Positions 17,435 to 27,056 of a DNA stretch of 64,000 nucleotides are shown here, in pieces. The stretch comes from Micropruina sp. (lineage in GTDB: Bacteria > Actinomycetota > Actinomycetes > Propionibacteriales > Propionibacteriaceae). Where the stretch lies: NCBI GenBank assembly GCA_016716635.1, contig JADJVZ010000012.1, positions 62,001-126,000 on the forward strand, given 5' to 3'. How positions within the stretch are numbered: position 1 is the first letter of the stretch; each line of letters opens with the position of its first letter. The position numbers and the translations under genes are program-made. The notes under the pieces are model-generated. The model worked only from the letters and a program-made list of their open reading frames with translations. It was not told the DNA's origin and ran no database searches.

Positions 17435-19867
17435 CTACTCGTCGGAGAGTGCCTCGATGGGGGCGGCGCGCACGGCTCGACGAGCCGGGAGCACCGACGC
17501 CAGCGCCGCCGCCACCAGGACGATGGCCACGAAGCCGGCGATCTGACCCCAGTCCACGCTGAGGCGGATCTCGGTGATGCGGCTGGCCTTGGCGACGGTG
17601 GCGGCGCCGGCCAGCCCGAACCCGATGCCCGCCAGCACCCCCAGCGCGCTCGCCACGGTCGCCAGCAGCAGCGCCTCGATGAGCAACATCAGGCGCAGCC
17701 CCGATCGTTGGACGCCCAGCGCCCGCAACAGCGCATTCTCGCGCGTCCGCTCCATGACGGACAGCCCCAAGGTGTTGCCGACGCCGATCAGGGCGATGAG
17801 AGCCGCGACCCCCAGCAGCCCTGTCACGGTGAGCAACATGACCTGCAGGATCTGCTCCAGCATGTTGGCAAAGATGACCCCACCTTCCGCGCTCACCGAG
17901 GTGGAGGCGGTGGCCTCGATCACGGCGCTGACGACCGCCGCCGACTTAGAGCGATCCGGCACGGACAGCCAGCAGCCGAGCAACGGGGCCGAGGGTGCCA
18001 GCCTGGCCAAGGTGGCGCTCGTCACGATGAAGCTGCCCTGGGTTGGCACGGCGGAGGGCCGCCCAGTGAGGGTCACGGTGACACCGTTGTATGTCGTCAC
18101 GAGCGGACCTGGCTTGAAGCCGCGCTCGTTTTCGTTGTACAAGATCTCGTTGTCGGCGAGCTTGAACCCTGGAGGCAACAGCGCTTTCGCCGAGTCGCTC
18201 ATCCCGTAGATGGGAGTACCCCTGTACTCCGCCACAGTGCCCTGCACACCGGGTAACGTCGCGGACGCGGCGACCCCGTCGATTGCCCCCAGAGTGGCGG
18301 GTAGATCCGCCGGCAACGCTGCGAGGGTATCCACAAAGTCCACTGGGGGCGCGCTGTAGACCGCCACATCAACGGGGTAGTTCCGCTCCAGTTCGCCCAG
18401 GAAGGTTGTCTTCGCAGAGGCGCCCCCACGAGGATCGTGACCACCAATCCGACGGTCATGGCAAGAGCCGCCGCCGTCACGGACGATCGTCCAGGGTCAC
18501 GGACGATATTCGCTGCCGCGACCCGGCCAATGCCGCGGCGGGCGGCCAATCGTCCGAGCGCGCCCACGAGGGGCGGGACGAACAACGGCGTCCCCACCAG
18601 CACCGCCACGCTGACCAACGCGGCCCCGCCGACGCTGGCCAGCATCTCGCCCCGGCTCACGCCGAGGGCCACGAGGGCCCCGCCCGCGACCCCCACGAGC
18701 CCGCAGACAATGATCCGCGCCAGGCTCAACCGGCGCGTCGTCGGCGCCGACAGGGTGGGGCTGAGCGCCTCTAGGGGCGCCACGGCCAACGCCCGCCGCA
18801 CGGGCCAGAGGCTGCACACGACAGTGAGGAGCGACCCCCCGAGTGCAGTCAACGCCAATCCCGACCAGGGCACCACGAGCCCCACGACAGCGAGCCGGTG
18901 AGAGCCGCGGCCGCCGCGCCAGCGCCCACGCCGAGGGCTGCTCCGAGGGTCGAGCCGATGAGTCCGATGCAGAGTGCCTCGAGCACGAGGGCCCGGCCCG
19001 TTGCGCCTTGGATGCCCCCAGCGCCCGCAGCAGCCCAATGGAGCGGCGCCGGGAGGCCACCACGATGGCGAAGGTGTTCGCGATGATGATCCCGCCGGTG
19101 AGCAGGGCGATCCCACCGAAGGCCAGCAGCATCGTCCGCATCACGTCCAGGCCCCGGGCGAGGGAGTTGACCTGCTCCGCCTGGTAGGCGGCGGCCGTCC
19201 GAATCTCCACGTCCTGCGCCAGGCCGCTGGTTGCCAAGCGATCCCGCAGCGCCGCAGTGGCGTCCGCCGCCGACGTGCCGGGGTGCAGAAGCACGACCAC
19301 CAGGGCAGGGGCGGCTTCACCCGCCGTCGTGCCGCTGGGGAGGTACACCATGGGGCCGGACGTACGAGGCTGCCGCATGAGGCCTACGACCGTGCTCTGG
19401 ACGCGGTTCACCACCATCGTGTGTCCCACCGACAGCCCCCAGTCGCGGGCGCTCGATTCGGGAAGGGCCACCTCCCCCGCGGCGGCGGGCAGGCGACCAG
19501 ATGCCAGCGTGAACCACCGCAGGCGCTCGTCTTGCGGGATCGGGGTCAGGGACGCGTAATCCTTGTGCGCCCCCGCCGACACCATGCCGTAGCCCGGGGT
19601 GAAGGACTCCACAGCGTCAACGCCCGGCGCGGCCGCCAGCACCTGCTGAACGGGGGCAAACGTCGGATGCTCCCCCACCCAGCCGGCCGACACCACGAGG
19701 TCGGCGCGGCTGGTGGTGAGCGACTGCCCCTTGGCCAGCGCCTGCCCTTCGGTCTCGACGAACACGAGAATCCCCGCGAGGAAGGCGACGCTCAGCACGA
19801 TGGCGGCGAGCGTCCCGATCAGCCGGGACGGACGATGCCGCAACTCCCGCAGTGCCTGACGCCACAT
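17435..19867 (-). pseudogene. FtsX/MacB-type ABC permease, interrupted by three single-base frameshifts
   Basis: The reading runs from ATG 19867 (MWRQALRELRHRPSRLIGTL) through an N-terminal helix, MacB-like periplasmic domain and FtsX helices, then a second copy of the same arrangement, about 810 aa in all. The frame changes near 18990-19000 (after RALGASKAQ), near 18890-18900 (into LAVVGLVVPWSG) and near 18415-18428 (after VVTILVGA, into TTFLGELERNYP). Each break fits loss of one base, two or three of them in G or C runs, and together they restore the original frame. Either a decayed gene or assembly error. Partner ATPase overlaps by one base at 19867. Confidence 0.8.
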
Positions 19868-20613
19868 CAGCGCGCCATCCGCTTCAACGCGGCGTGGACG
19901 GTGTCGGCGTCCGGATCGTCCAGGTCGTCGACGAGACGTCCGTCCCGCAGCAGCACCACCCGATCGGCATGGGCGGCGGCGTTCGGGTCGTGGGTGACCA
20001 TCACCACCGTCTGGCCGAGGTCCCGCACGCTGCGCTGCAGGTAGCCGAGCAGGTCAGCGCCGCTGGCCGAATCGAGGGCCCCCGTGGGTTCGTCGGCGAA
20101 GATCACGCTCGGACGCGTGACGAGCGCACGCGCGATGGCGACCCGTTGCTGCTGCCCGCCCGACAGCTCCGACGGACGATGGGCCAACCTGTCGCTGAGG
20201 CCGAGGGAGTCCACGACCTGGTCGAGATGAGGGCGATCGACCTTGCGTCCGGCCAACTCCAACGGCAGGACGATGTTCTGCTCGGCCGTGAGCGCCGGGA
20301 GCAGGTTGAACGACTGGAACACGAAACCGATGTCGTCGCGGCGGACGCGGGTCAGATCGCGGTCATTCATGGCGGTGAGGTCTCGCCCGGCGAGGAGCAC
20401 CCGCCCCGAGGTCGGCGTGTCCAGCCCCGCCAGGCAGTGCATCAGCGTCGATTTGCCTGAGCCCGAGGGCCCCATGATCGCGGTGAACGTGCCGGCGTAG
20501 AACGACACCGACAGGTCGTCCACCGCGCGGACAGGCGGCTGCGCGGGGTAGATGCGAGTCAGGTGCTCACACGCGAGGACGGCGGTGCCGAAGAAGGCAG
20601 GGGCTGCGGACAT
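19867..20613 (-). CDS. ABC transporter ATP-binding protein, LolD/MacB type
   Basis: 248 aa from ATG at 20613. Walker A MGPSGSGKSTLMHCLAG, Q-loop VFQSFNLLPALTAEQN, signature ELSGGQQQRVAIARAL, Walker B VIFADEPTGALDS, H-loop MVTHDPNAAAHADRV. The PTGALDS motif is characteristic of the MacB/LolD/FtsE group that drives FtsX-type mechanotransmission permeases, matching its partner at 17435-19867. No RND or periplasmic partner is nearby. If the permease is really broken, this protein has no local partner. Confidence 0.9.
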   Translation of the reverse strand: MSAAPAFFGTAVLACEHLTRIYPAQPPVRAVDDLSVSFYAGTFTAIMGPSGSGKSTLMHCLAGLDTPTSGRVLLAGRDLTAMNDRDLTRVRRDDIGFVFQSFNLLPALTAEQNIVLPLELAGRKVDRPHLDQVVDSLGLSDRLAHRPSELSGGQQQRVAIARALVTRPSVIFADEPTGALDSASGADLLGYLQRSVRDLGQTVVMVTHDPNAAAHADRVVLLRDGRLVDDLDDPDADTVHAALKRMAR

Positions 20614-20806
20614 GGGGTGGGCGCCTTTCGTTGGGTGCCTTCTCATCCCATCAGCAGACGCGTCCACCCACCGGTGCTCTAGGCCCCGTTCGGGGTAGTG
20701 CCAGGGCTACATTCCGGGTGGTGTGAGGCCAAGCCGCACGAGCGATCCACCCGCGCAACGCCCGACGCTTTCCTCCGGGCTTCGTCCCACCCGCCCCTTT
20801 CGTCCA

Positions 20807-20841
20807 CCTTGCTGGCGTTCGGCGTGTTTGCTGGCGATATA
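20807..20841. repeat. Dispersed palindromic repeat, copy 2, left half (split by IS)
   Basis: CCTTGCTGGCG then TTCGGCGTG, TTTGCTGGCGATATA. The complementary right half resumes at 22508 directly after the IS. The two halves together recreate the same palindrome as 11029-11094. Confidence 0.8.
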
Positions 20842-22507
20842 GAGCCTGTTGCTTTTTCGGGGTTGTGTCGGGCCGGGTTTCTGGGCGTGTGGGTGGAACA
20901 ATTGTCTTGTGGCTAAGGGTTTCAAGGCGGTGGATCGGGACCAGGGGTTCTTGTTGCCGGTGGATATGCGGGATTGGCTCCCGGCTGATCATCTGGTCTG
21001 GTTCGTGATCGAGGTCATCGAGTCGTTAGACCTGTCGGCGTTCCGTGGCCGGTACCGGTTGGGTCGGGCGGGTCGGGAAGCGTTCGACCCGGTGATGATG
21101 GTGACTTTGTTGGCGTATGCCTACTGTCGGGGGTTGCGTTCCTCGCGTGGGATCGAGCGGGCGTGTTTGACTGATGTGGCGTTCCGGATCGTGTGTGGTC
21201 AGCGACGGCCAGACCATACGGTGATCGCCCGGTTCCGGGCCGGTCATGAGGGAGCCTTGTCTGACTTGTTCGCTCAGGTGCTGGTGGTGTGTGGCCGGGC
21301 TGGGATGGGTCAGGTTGATCTGGTCGCGATCGATGGCACGAAGATCGCTGCGAATGCCGCGTTGGATCGCAGCCGGGATCTGGCCTGGTACCGCAAACAC
21401 GCTGCGGCGTTCCTCAAGGAAGCCAGCCAGGTTGACGAGGCTGAGGATGCCGCTGAGGCAGCCGCCGGGGAACCAGCCGATCCACTGTTACGGGACCCGT
21501 CGGGTCGTCGGGAACGGATCAGACAGGTCCTCGAAGAGTTCAACAACCGGCAAGCCAACCAAACCCAGCCAGTGGTCGAGGCCGAAGCCCGGGCCCGGCA
21601 GGCCCGAGCCGATTATGAGGCGTTGGTCGCTGCCCGGCAGGCAGGTATCCAGGCCCAACGTCAGGGAAACCACATCGGCCGATCGTTCGATCCGGACCTG
21701 GTCCCGAAACGACACCAGGCAGCCTTACGACGAGCCGAACGAGCCGAAAAGTTCGTTACCACGCTGCGGGAACGCCTCACCCGACAGTCCCCGGTCCGGG
21801 TGAACCAGACCGATCCCCAGTCCAAGATCATGAAGACCCGTCAGGGTTGGGTCCAGGGCTACAACTGTCAGATCGCGGTCAGCGCCGACGGGCTGATCCT
21901 GGTAGCCCAGGCCACTACCCAGGCCACCGATAACGCCCAGTTCATCCCGATCATGACCAAAGCCGTTGAGGCCGTGGACCTGATCAACACCACCACCGGA
22001 CAATCCCGCCAGATCCGCACGGTGCTCGCCGATGCCGGCTACTACAGCGAAGCCAACCTCGCCGCCCCAGGCCCTGACCGGATCATCGCCGCCGGGAAAG
22101 CCCACAACATCACCGCGAACAACCCCGGCACCGGGAAACCCCGCCCGATCAACGAACGCAACACTGCCAGCACCGCCATGATCAACCGGCTCAGCGACCC
22201 CGACACCGCCACCCTGTACAAACGCCGAAGCGCCCTGATCGAGCCCATCAACGCCCACCTCAAAGACCGCCGAGGGCTCCGCGTCTTCGCCCGACGAGGC
22301 CAACCCGCCGCCCACAGCGAACTCAGATTCGCCGCCGCGATCACGAACCTGATGCGCCTCCGCAACACCGGCTACCAACCCCAACCCGCCTAACAAAAGG
22401 CCCCCCACCACAGCCCTCCACGCACCCCACCCCGGGGTGGTCCTGCCCAACCCCACGGGCCGACCCGCCCACCCCACCCACCCCCGCCACGAAAAAACGA
22501 CAGGCTC
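20842..22507 (+). mobile_element. IS1182-family-like insertion sequence, 1666 bp
   Basis: Imperfect terminal inverted repeats start GAGCCTGTTGCTTTTTCG at the left end and, read inward, GAGCCTGTCGTTTTTTCG at the right end. The element is flanked by TATA on both sides (20838-20841, 22508-22511), a probable 4-bp target duplication. It carries one transposase gene. Removing it and one TATA restores GGCGATATATCGCC, the centre of a dispersed palindrome. The element looks intact. Confidence 0.85.
20909..22393 (+). CDS. IS1182-like DDE transposase
   Basis: 494 aa from GTG at 20909 (VAKGFKAVDRDQGFLLP); the reading before it has no family features. N-terminal DUF772-like domain (DWLPADHLVWFVIEVIESLD, then MMVTLLAYAYCRGLRSSRGIER), then the DDE core: first Asp in LVAIDGTKIAANA, second in TVLADAGYYSEANL, Glu in ALIEPINAHLKDRRGLR. 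A long charged coiled insertion (about 180-290) separates the first and second Asp, as in IS1182 members. Likely functional. Confidence 0.88.
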   Translation: MAKGFKAVDRDQGFLLPVDMRDWLPADHLVWFVIEVIESLDLSAFRGRYRLGRAGREAFDPVMMVTLLAYAYCRGLRSSRGIERACLTDVAFRIVCGQRRPDHTVIARFRAGHEGALSDLFAQVLVVCGRAGMGQVDLVAIDGTKIAANAALDRSRDLAWYRKHAAAFLKEASQVDEAEDAAEAAAGEPADPLLRDPSGRRERIRQVLEEFNNRQANQTQPVVEAEARARQARADYEALVAARQAGIQAQRQGNHIGRSFDPDLVPKRHQAALRRAERAEKFVTTLRERLTRQSPVRVNQTDPQSKIMKTRQGWVQGYNCQIAVSADGLILVAQATTQATDNAQFIPIMTKAVEAVDLINTTTGQSRQIRTVLADAGYYSEANLAAPGPDRIIAAGKAHNITANNPGTGKPRPINERNTASTAMINRLSDPDTATLYKRRSALIEPINAHLKDRRGLRVFARRGQPAAHSELRFAAAITNLMRLRNTGYQPQPA

Positions 22508-22542
22508 TATATCGCCAGCAAACACGCACGACGCCAGCAAGG
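22508..22542. repeat. Dispersed palindromic repeat, copy 2, right half
   Basis: TATATCGCCAGCAAACACG, then CACGACGCCAGCAAGG, the complement of the half at 20807-20841 with small differences in the outer spacer. Confidence 0.8.
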
Positions 22543-22604
22543 TGGTTGAAACAGGGGCCGAGCCGCCTCACCGAGCGCCTCACCGAGCCACCCACCCGCG
22601 CCGC

Positions 22605-23468
22605 CTAACGGGCCTGCGGGATCCGGTTCTTTCCGGGGACCGGGGCTCCGGCCGAGGGCGGCGGCACCATCGGACCAATGTCCCCATCGGGGGCCGCGTC
22701 CAGGTCGACGATGACCGGCGCATGATCCGAGGGACCCGTGCCCTTGCGGGCGGCGCGATCGACCCAGGCGGCCTTGACCCGCTCGGCCACCGGAGCCCCG
22801 GCCAGCACCAAGTCGATGCGCATGCCGAGGTTCTTGTGGAACATGCCGGCGCGGTAGTCCCAATAGCTGTAGACGCGCCCGTCGGGCCAACGGTCGCGGA
22901 CGACATCCGAGAGCCCGAGGGCCTGGAGATCGGCGAGAGCCGCCCGTTCGTCCGGCGTCACGTGGGTCTCGTTGGCGTAGGCCAGCGGATCGAAAACGTC
23001 CGCGTCCGCCGGTGCGATGTTGATGTCGCCACACACCACGACGTCCGGAACATCGGCCGCGACGACCGTCCGCAGGGCCTCTAGCCACGCCAGCTTGTAG
23101 ACGAAGTGGTCGCTGCCGACCGTCCGCCCGTTGGGGACGTACAGCGAATGCACCCGGACGCCCGCGCACGTCGCCGACACCGCCCGCGCCTCGGGCTCGG
23201 GGAAGCCGGGCTCCCCCACGAAGCCGCGGGTCGGCGCCTCGAGGCCCACCCGGGACACGATCGCGACCCCGTTCCACTGCCCCTGCCCATGCGAGATGTA
23301 CTCATAGCCGCGGGCCGCCAGCTCGGCGTCCAGCAGGTCGGCGAAGGCGTCATTGGTCAGCTTGGTTTCCTGCAGGCAGACCACGTCGGGACGGCGTTGG
23401 TCCAACCACGGCAGAAACCGAGGGATTCGCTGTTTGAGGGAGTTCACGTTCCAGGTCGCGATGCGCAC
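22605..23468 (-). CDS. xthA: Exodeoxyribonuclease III / AP endonuclease
   Basis: 287 aa, GTG start at 23468. Exonuclease-endonuclease-phosphatase fold with MRIATWNVNSLKQRI, metal ligand E in VVCLQETKL, YVPNGR, VVCGDINIAP (D/N pair), SYWDYRAGMFHKNLGMRIDL and the C-terminal SDHAPVIVDL histidine. Acts in base-excision repair at abasic sites. Divergent from glyA, start codons about 115 bases apart. A few extra residues at the C-terminus are Pro/Gly-rich. Assignment is firm. Confidence 0.92.
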   Translation of the reverse strand: MRIATWNVNSLKQRIPRFLPWLDQRRPDVVCLQETKLTNDAFADLLDAELAARGYEYISHGQGQWNGVAIVSRVGLEAPTRGFVGEPGFPEPEARAVSATCAGVRVHSLYVPNGRTVGSDHFVYKLAWLEALRTVVAADVPDVVVCGDINIAPADADVFDPLAYANETHVTPDERAALADLQALGLSDVVRDRWPDGRVYSYWDYRAGMFHKNLGMRIDLVLAGAPVAERVKAAWVDRAARKGTGPSDHAPVIVDLDAAPDGDIGPMVPPPSAGAPVPGKNRIPQAR

Positions 23469-23582
23469 GCTCCGAGGCTAGCCCTGCCGTCCGTTCGGCG
23501 CCGCCCCGACGTGCCCCGACCGCGTGCAACCCGCGCGCTGCCGGTAGATTGTCACCTGCATCCAACCACTAGGAGACGAGCC

Positions 23583-25025
23583 ATGGACGACGTCGCGGCG
23601 ACGGCAACAGGCATCTACAACCAGATCCTCGACATCATCGGCGGCATCGAGCCCCGGATCGCGGGCGCCATCCGTTCGGAACTCACGGACCAACGCGGCT
23701 CGCTCAAGCTCATCGCCTCGGAGAACTACGCCTCCCTGCCGGTGCTGCTCACGATGGGCACCTGGCTGTCGGACAAGTACGCCGAGGGCACCATTGGCCA
23801 CCGCTTCTACGCCGGCTGCCAGAACGTCGACACGGTCGAATCGGTCGCGGCCGAGCACGCGCGCGAGCTGTTCGGGGCGGAATACGCCTACGCCCAGCCG
23901 CACTCGGGGATCGACGCCAACCTGGTCGCCTACTGGTCGATCTTGGCGCATCGGGTTGAGGGTCCGGAGCTGGAGCGCCTCGGCGCCAAGACCGTCAACG
24001 ACCTCTCCGAGGAGGATTGGGAGATCCTGCGCCGGGAGTTCGCCGCCCAGCGCGTCATGGGCATGAGCTTGGACGTCGGCGGCCACCTCACGCATGGTTT
24101 CCGTCCGAATATCTCGGGCAAGATGTTCCACCAGCGCAGCTACGGCACCGATCCGACCACCGAGCTGATCGACTACGACAAGCTCCGCGCGGACGCCAAA
24201 GAGTTCAAGCCGCTGATCCTCGTGGCGGGCTATTCGGCCTACCCGCGCCGGGTGAACTTCGCCAAGATGCGCGAGATCGCCGACGAGGTGGGCGCCACCC
24301 TGTTCGTCGACATGGCGCACTTCGCGGGCCTCGTGGCCGGCAAGGTGTTCACCGGCGAGGAGAACCCGGTCCCCTACGCGGACGTCGTTGCCACCACCAC
24401 CCACAAGTCGCTGCGCGGGCCGCGCGGTGGTCTCGTGCTGGCCACCAAGGAATACGCGCCGTCGGTCGACCGCGGCTGCCCGATGGTCTTGGGTGGCCCC
24501 CTCTCCCACGTGATGGCGGCGAAGGCTATTGCGCTCGCCGAGGCGCGGACGTCCGCCTTCCAGACCTACGCTCAGGCTGTGGCCGACAACGCCAAGACCC
24601 TCGCGGACGGCCTGCTCAAGCGTGGCGTCCGCCTGGTCACCGGCGGCACGGACAACCACCTCGTGCTGTTGGACGTCCGCGACTTCGGTCTCACCGGACG
24701 TCAGGCCGAGTCGGCGCTGCTCGATTCGGGCATCGTCACCAACCGCAACTCGGTGCCCAATGATCCGAATGGGGCGTGGTACACGACTGGCGTCCGCATC
24801 GGCACCCCGGCGCTGACCACTCGCGGCTTCGGCGCGGCAGAGTTCGACAAGGTGGCCGAGCTGATCACCGGCGTCCTCAAGAACACCACGCCCGCCATGA
24901 CCGCCGCCGGCGCCCCCGGCAAGGCCAAATACCTGCTGGGTGAGGGTGTCGCCGATCGCACGAAGGCCGAGGCGTCCGAGATGCTGGACGCGCATCCGCT
25001 CTACCCGGGTCTCGATTTGTCCTGA
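23583..25025 (+). CDS. glyA: Serine hydroxymethyltransferase
   Basis: 480 aa from ATG at 23583, with TAGGAGA 6 bases upstream; earlier in-frame codons run antisense to xthA. Fold-type I PLP enzyme interconverting serine + THF and glycine + methylene-THF. PLP lysine in VVATTTHKSLRGPRGG; SENYAS, YAEGTIGHRFYAGC and the FVDMAHFAGLVAG block are typical. Longer than E. coli GlyA (about 417 aa) because of an insertion near residues 115-165 (RVEGPELERLGAKTVNDLS region), as in a subset of actinobacterial SHMTs. Confidence 0.93.
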   Translation: MDDVAATATGIYNQILDIIGGIEPRIAGAIRSELTDQRGSLKLIASENYASLPVLLTMGTWLSDKYAEGTIGHRFYAGCQNVDTVESVAAEHARELFGAEYAYAQPHSGIDANLVAYWSILAHRVEGPELERLGAKTVNDLSEEDWEILRREFAAQRVMGMSLDVGGHLTHGFRPNISGKMFHQRSYGTDPTTELIDYDKLRADAKEFKPLILVAGYSAYPRRVNFAKMREIADEVGATLFVDMAHFAGLVAGKVFTGEENPVPYADVVATTTHKSLRGPRGGLVLATKEYAPSVDRGCPMVLGGPLSHVMAAKAIALAEARTSAFQTYAQAVADNAKTLADGLLKRGVRLVTGGTDNHLVLLDVRDFGLTGRQAESALLDSGIVTNRNSVPNDPNGAWYTTGVRIGTPALTTRGFGAAEFDKVAELITGVLKNTTPAMTAAGAPGKAKYLLGEGVADRTKAEASEMLDAHPLYPGLDLS

Positions 25026-25052
25026 GGACGATCGTCCGACCTGACCTTCAGC

Positions 25053-25084
25053 AACTGGCCCGGGCCCCGTGGGGGGTTCGGGCC
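25053..25084 (+). terminator. Hairpin downstream of glyA
   Basis: CTGGCCCG pairs with CGGGCCAG, extended by GGCCCC/GGGGTT pairs around a short GTG loop. It starts 28 bases after the glyA stop and has no T-run, so its terminator role is probable rather than certain. Confidence 0.55.
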
Positions 25085-25140
25085 AGCGGCGTCTTGGGGC
25101 ACATGGCGGACGGAAACATCCCCCACAGCACCCGCTGCGG

Positions 25141-25173
25141 AGCTGACGTCCACGACCGACCCTCACGGGGATG
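25141..25173. repeat. Dispersed 33-bp element, copy 1
   Basis: Matches 41901-41933 at 29 of 33 positions (core ACGTCCACG and CCTCACGGGGATG). Both copies lie in intergenic DNA and are followed by CGCGATGGC within about 35 bases. Function unknown. Confidence 0.5.
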
Positions 25174-25215
25174 CGAAGGGACACACATCCCTTTCATCAC
25201 CCCGCGATGGCGGCC

Positions 25216-26907
25216 TCAGTTGCGGCGGAAGAGCGTCCCTTGGATGGTCGTGAAGAAGTTGGTCAACGAGGCTGGCAGATCCGACAGGTGCCAGTCGCCG
25301 TGCACCACGAACCAGCCGAGGTCGTCACCATCGGAGGAGTCGTCAACGTCGGCGTCGGCGAAGGCGGCCAGCCACCTCTCGGATCCGCCCAGCACCACGG
25401 CGTAGGGCAGAATCGCCGACAACTCCGCGAGCTCTCCACCCTTCGGCACCTGCGTCGTCGGATGCGTGAGCAGTTGTCCGCGCAGCACTCCCAGGCCATT
25501 CAGCAGGGCCGCCCCGGAGGCCGTCCGGGCCGGCATGGAGGCGGCCACGAAGACGAGGCCCAGCGCCAGGCCGATGAGCACCAGGCCCACCAATCCGAAC
25601 CGCGTGAAAGCCGCCAACACGAGGGCTGCGACAACGGCCACGGCCAGCGCCACCCAGCCGGCGGTCGTCCAGGAGCCACGGATCTGATCTGGACGGCGAG
25701 CGAACCAACCCCGCTTCACGACGTCGGCGTAGAGCTCCTCTTGGACCTTTCCGACGATCGGCCCCACGGCCGCGGGCAGCGTCGACACCAGCACGCGCTC
25801 CCCGTCGCTCGGGGCGACCGCGTCGAGCAGTGTGCGCTCGAAGTCGCGAAGATCCCCGCTGGCGGTGCCGCGGTTGAAGGCCCAATCGGTGAGGGCGTGG
25901 GACGAGTCGGCGGGTAGTTGCTCGATCACGAGATACCCACGCACGGCCAGATCCAACAGGGTGGCGGTGACATCGATCGGATCAACGCGTTCGTCCAACA
26001 CGGTGCCCACATGGCCCGGACGGACGCCGTCCACGACCGTGAACTTCGATTGCCCCACCCCGACCGGACGGAACTCCGCAATGGTCGTGGGCAGCGCCGA
26101 GGTCTGAGCGTCCGCGCCGTAGCGGCGATGCAACAGCCAGAACACGAGCCCGCCCAAGGCGGCGAGGCCCGCCGCGACGCCAAGGGTCAGCGGGGTCGCG
26201 GAGAAGGCGCGGTCGAGTGTCCAGGTCTCACGCAGGTCCTCGTTCGGCGCCACAGAGATTGAGGGGTACCGGACGGCCGCGCCCACCATCTCGCCGGCGC
26301 CGAGGGCACCGTTGTGGAAGACCGGCTGCGGGTTGTCGTGCGTGGCAGCCGCGTAGTAGCCACAGGCGCCGGGGGCGGCGGGCGGACCAGCCTCACACGT
26401 CACGAAGGTGGGGATGCCGGGGCCGGTGAGGGTGGCATCGAAGGTGTTCACGGGAAGGCTCAGCCCCTGAAGGAGGCGCCAGCGGATCGTCGTCGCGGTC
26501 GCCGATTCCTTCAACGCGGCGCCCTTGACCGCATAGCTGACGGTGACCGGCGCGGCGGCCCCTCCGGTGTTGACCGTCACCTGCGTGTAGTCGTCCGCGG
26601 TGACCGACGTCGACACGGTGACGCCGGAGGTCGTCGACTTCACGTCACTGATCACGTAGCGATAGGTGCGCGAATCCAACGCGGGCAACGTGTTCGCCAA
26701 CCGCTGCGTGAAGCTGGCGGGTGCCGCCCCGGAGAATGTAAAGGTCTCGGAAACGGCGAGTGTGCCTGCCTCGTCGACCGTGGCTTGGACGGTCATGGTG
26801 TCGACTGCGTCGGCGGCGGTGGCCGTGAGAGCAAGGGGACCCACCCCAAGGGCAAGAGCCCCCGCCAATGGGAGCAGAACGCGCAACGCCTTAGGCAGCG
26901 ACTTCAC
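25216..26907 (-). CDS. DUF2207-domain membrane protein
   Basis: 563 aa from GTG at 26907, chosen for the strong CGGAGG 5 bases upstream. N-terminal signal helix (VLLPLAGALALGVGPLAL), an extracellular DUF2207 beta domain (about 30-230) with VDEAGTLAVSETFTFSG and YAVKGAAL, a membrane helix near 245-265 (TLGVAAGLAALGGLVFWLL), a cytosolic segment with winged-helix-like VDVTATLLDLAVRGYLVIEQL (described as pattern), then two more helices near 435-490. Function of the family is unknown; it is common as a large membrane protein in actinobacteria. Confidence 0.82.
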   Translation of the reverse strand: MKSLPKALRVLLPLAGALALGVGPLALTATAADAVDTMTVQATVDEAGTLAVSETFTFSGAAPASFTQRLANTLPALDSRTYRYVISDVKSTTSGVTVSTSVTADDYTQVTVNTGGAAAPVTVSYAVKGAALKESATATTIRWRLLQGLSLPVNTFDATLTGPGIPTFVTCEAGPPAAPGACGYYAAATHDNPQPVFHNGALGAGEMVGAAVRYPSISVAPNEDLRETWTLDRAFSATPLTLGVAAGLAALGGLVFWLLHRRYGADAQTSALPTTIAEFRPVGVGQSKFTVVDGVRPGHVGTVLDERVDPIDVTATLLDLAVRGYLVIEQLPADSSHALTDWAFNRGTASGDLRDFERTLLDAVAPSDGERVLVSTLPAAVGPIVGKVQEELYADVVKRGWFARRPDQIRGSWTTAGWVALAVAVVAALVLAAFTRFGLVGLVLIGLALGLVFVAASMPARTASGAALLNGLGVLRGQLLTHPTTQVPKGGELAELSAILPYAVVLGGSERWLAAFADADVDDSSDGDDLGWFVVHGDWHLSDLPASLTNFFTTIQGTLFRRN

Positions 26908-27056
26908 CGTGACCTCCGAGCTGGTTGGTCCGGTCGCGCGCGAGACGTGCTCGACCGGGTGTCGTCGAAAACTTATCGCACCAGCGCAACGACGTAGCCG
27001 CAGTGGGGCCGACTGATGCCCTGTCGGTGTTCCACCCACGGGTTACGCTTAGCAGC

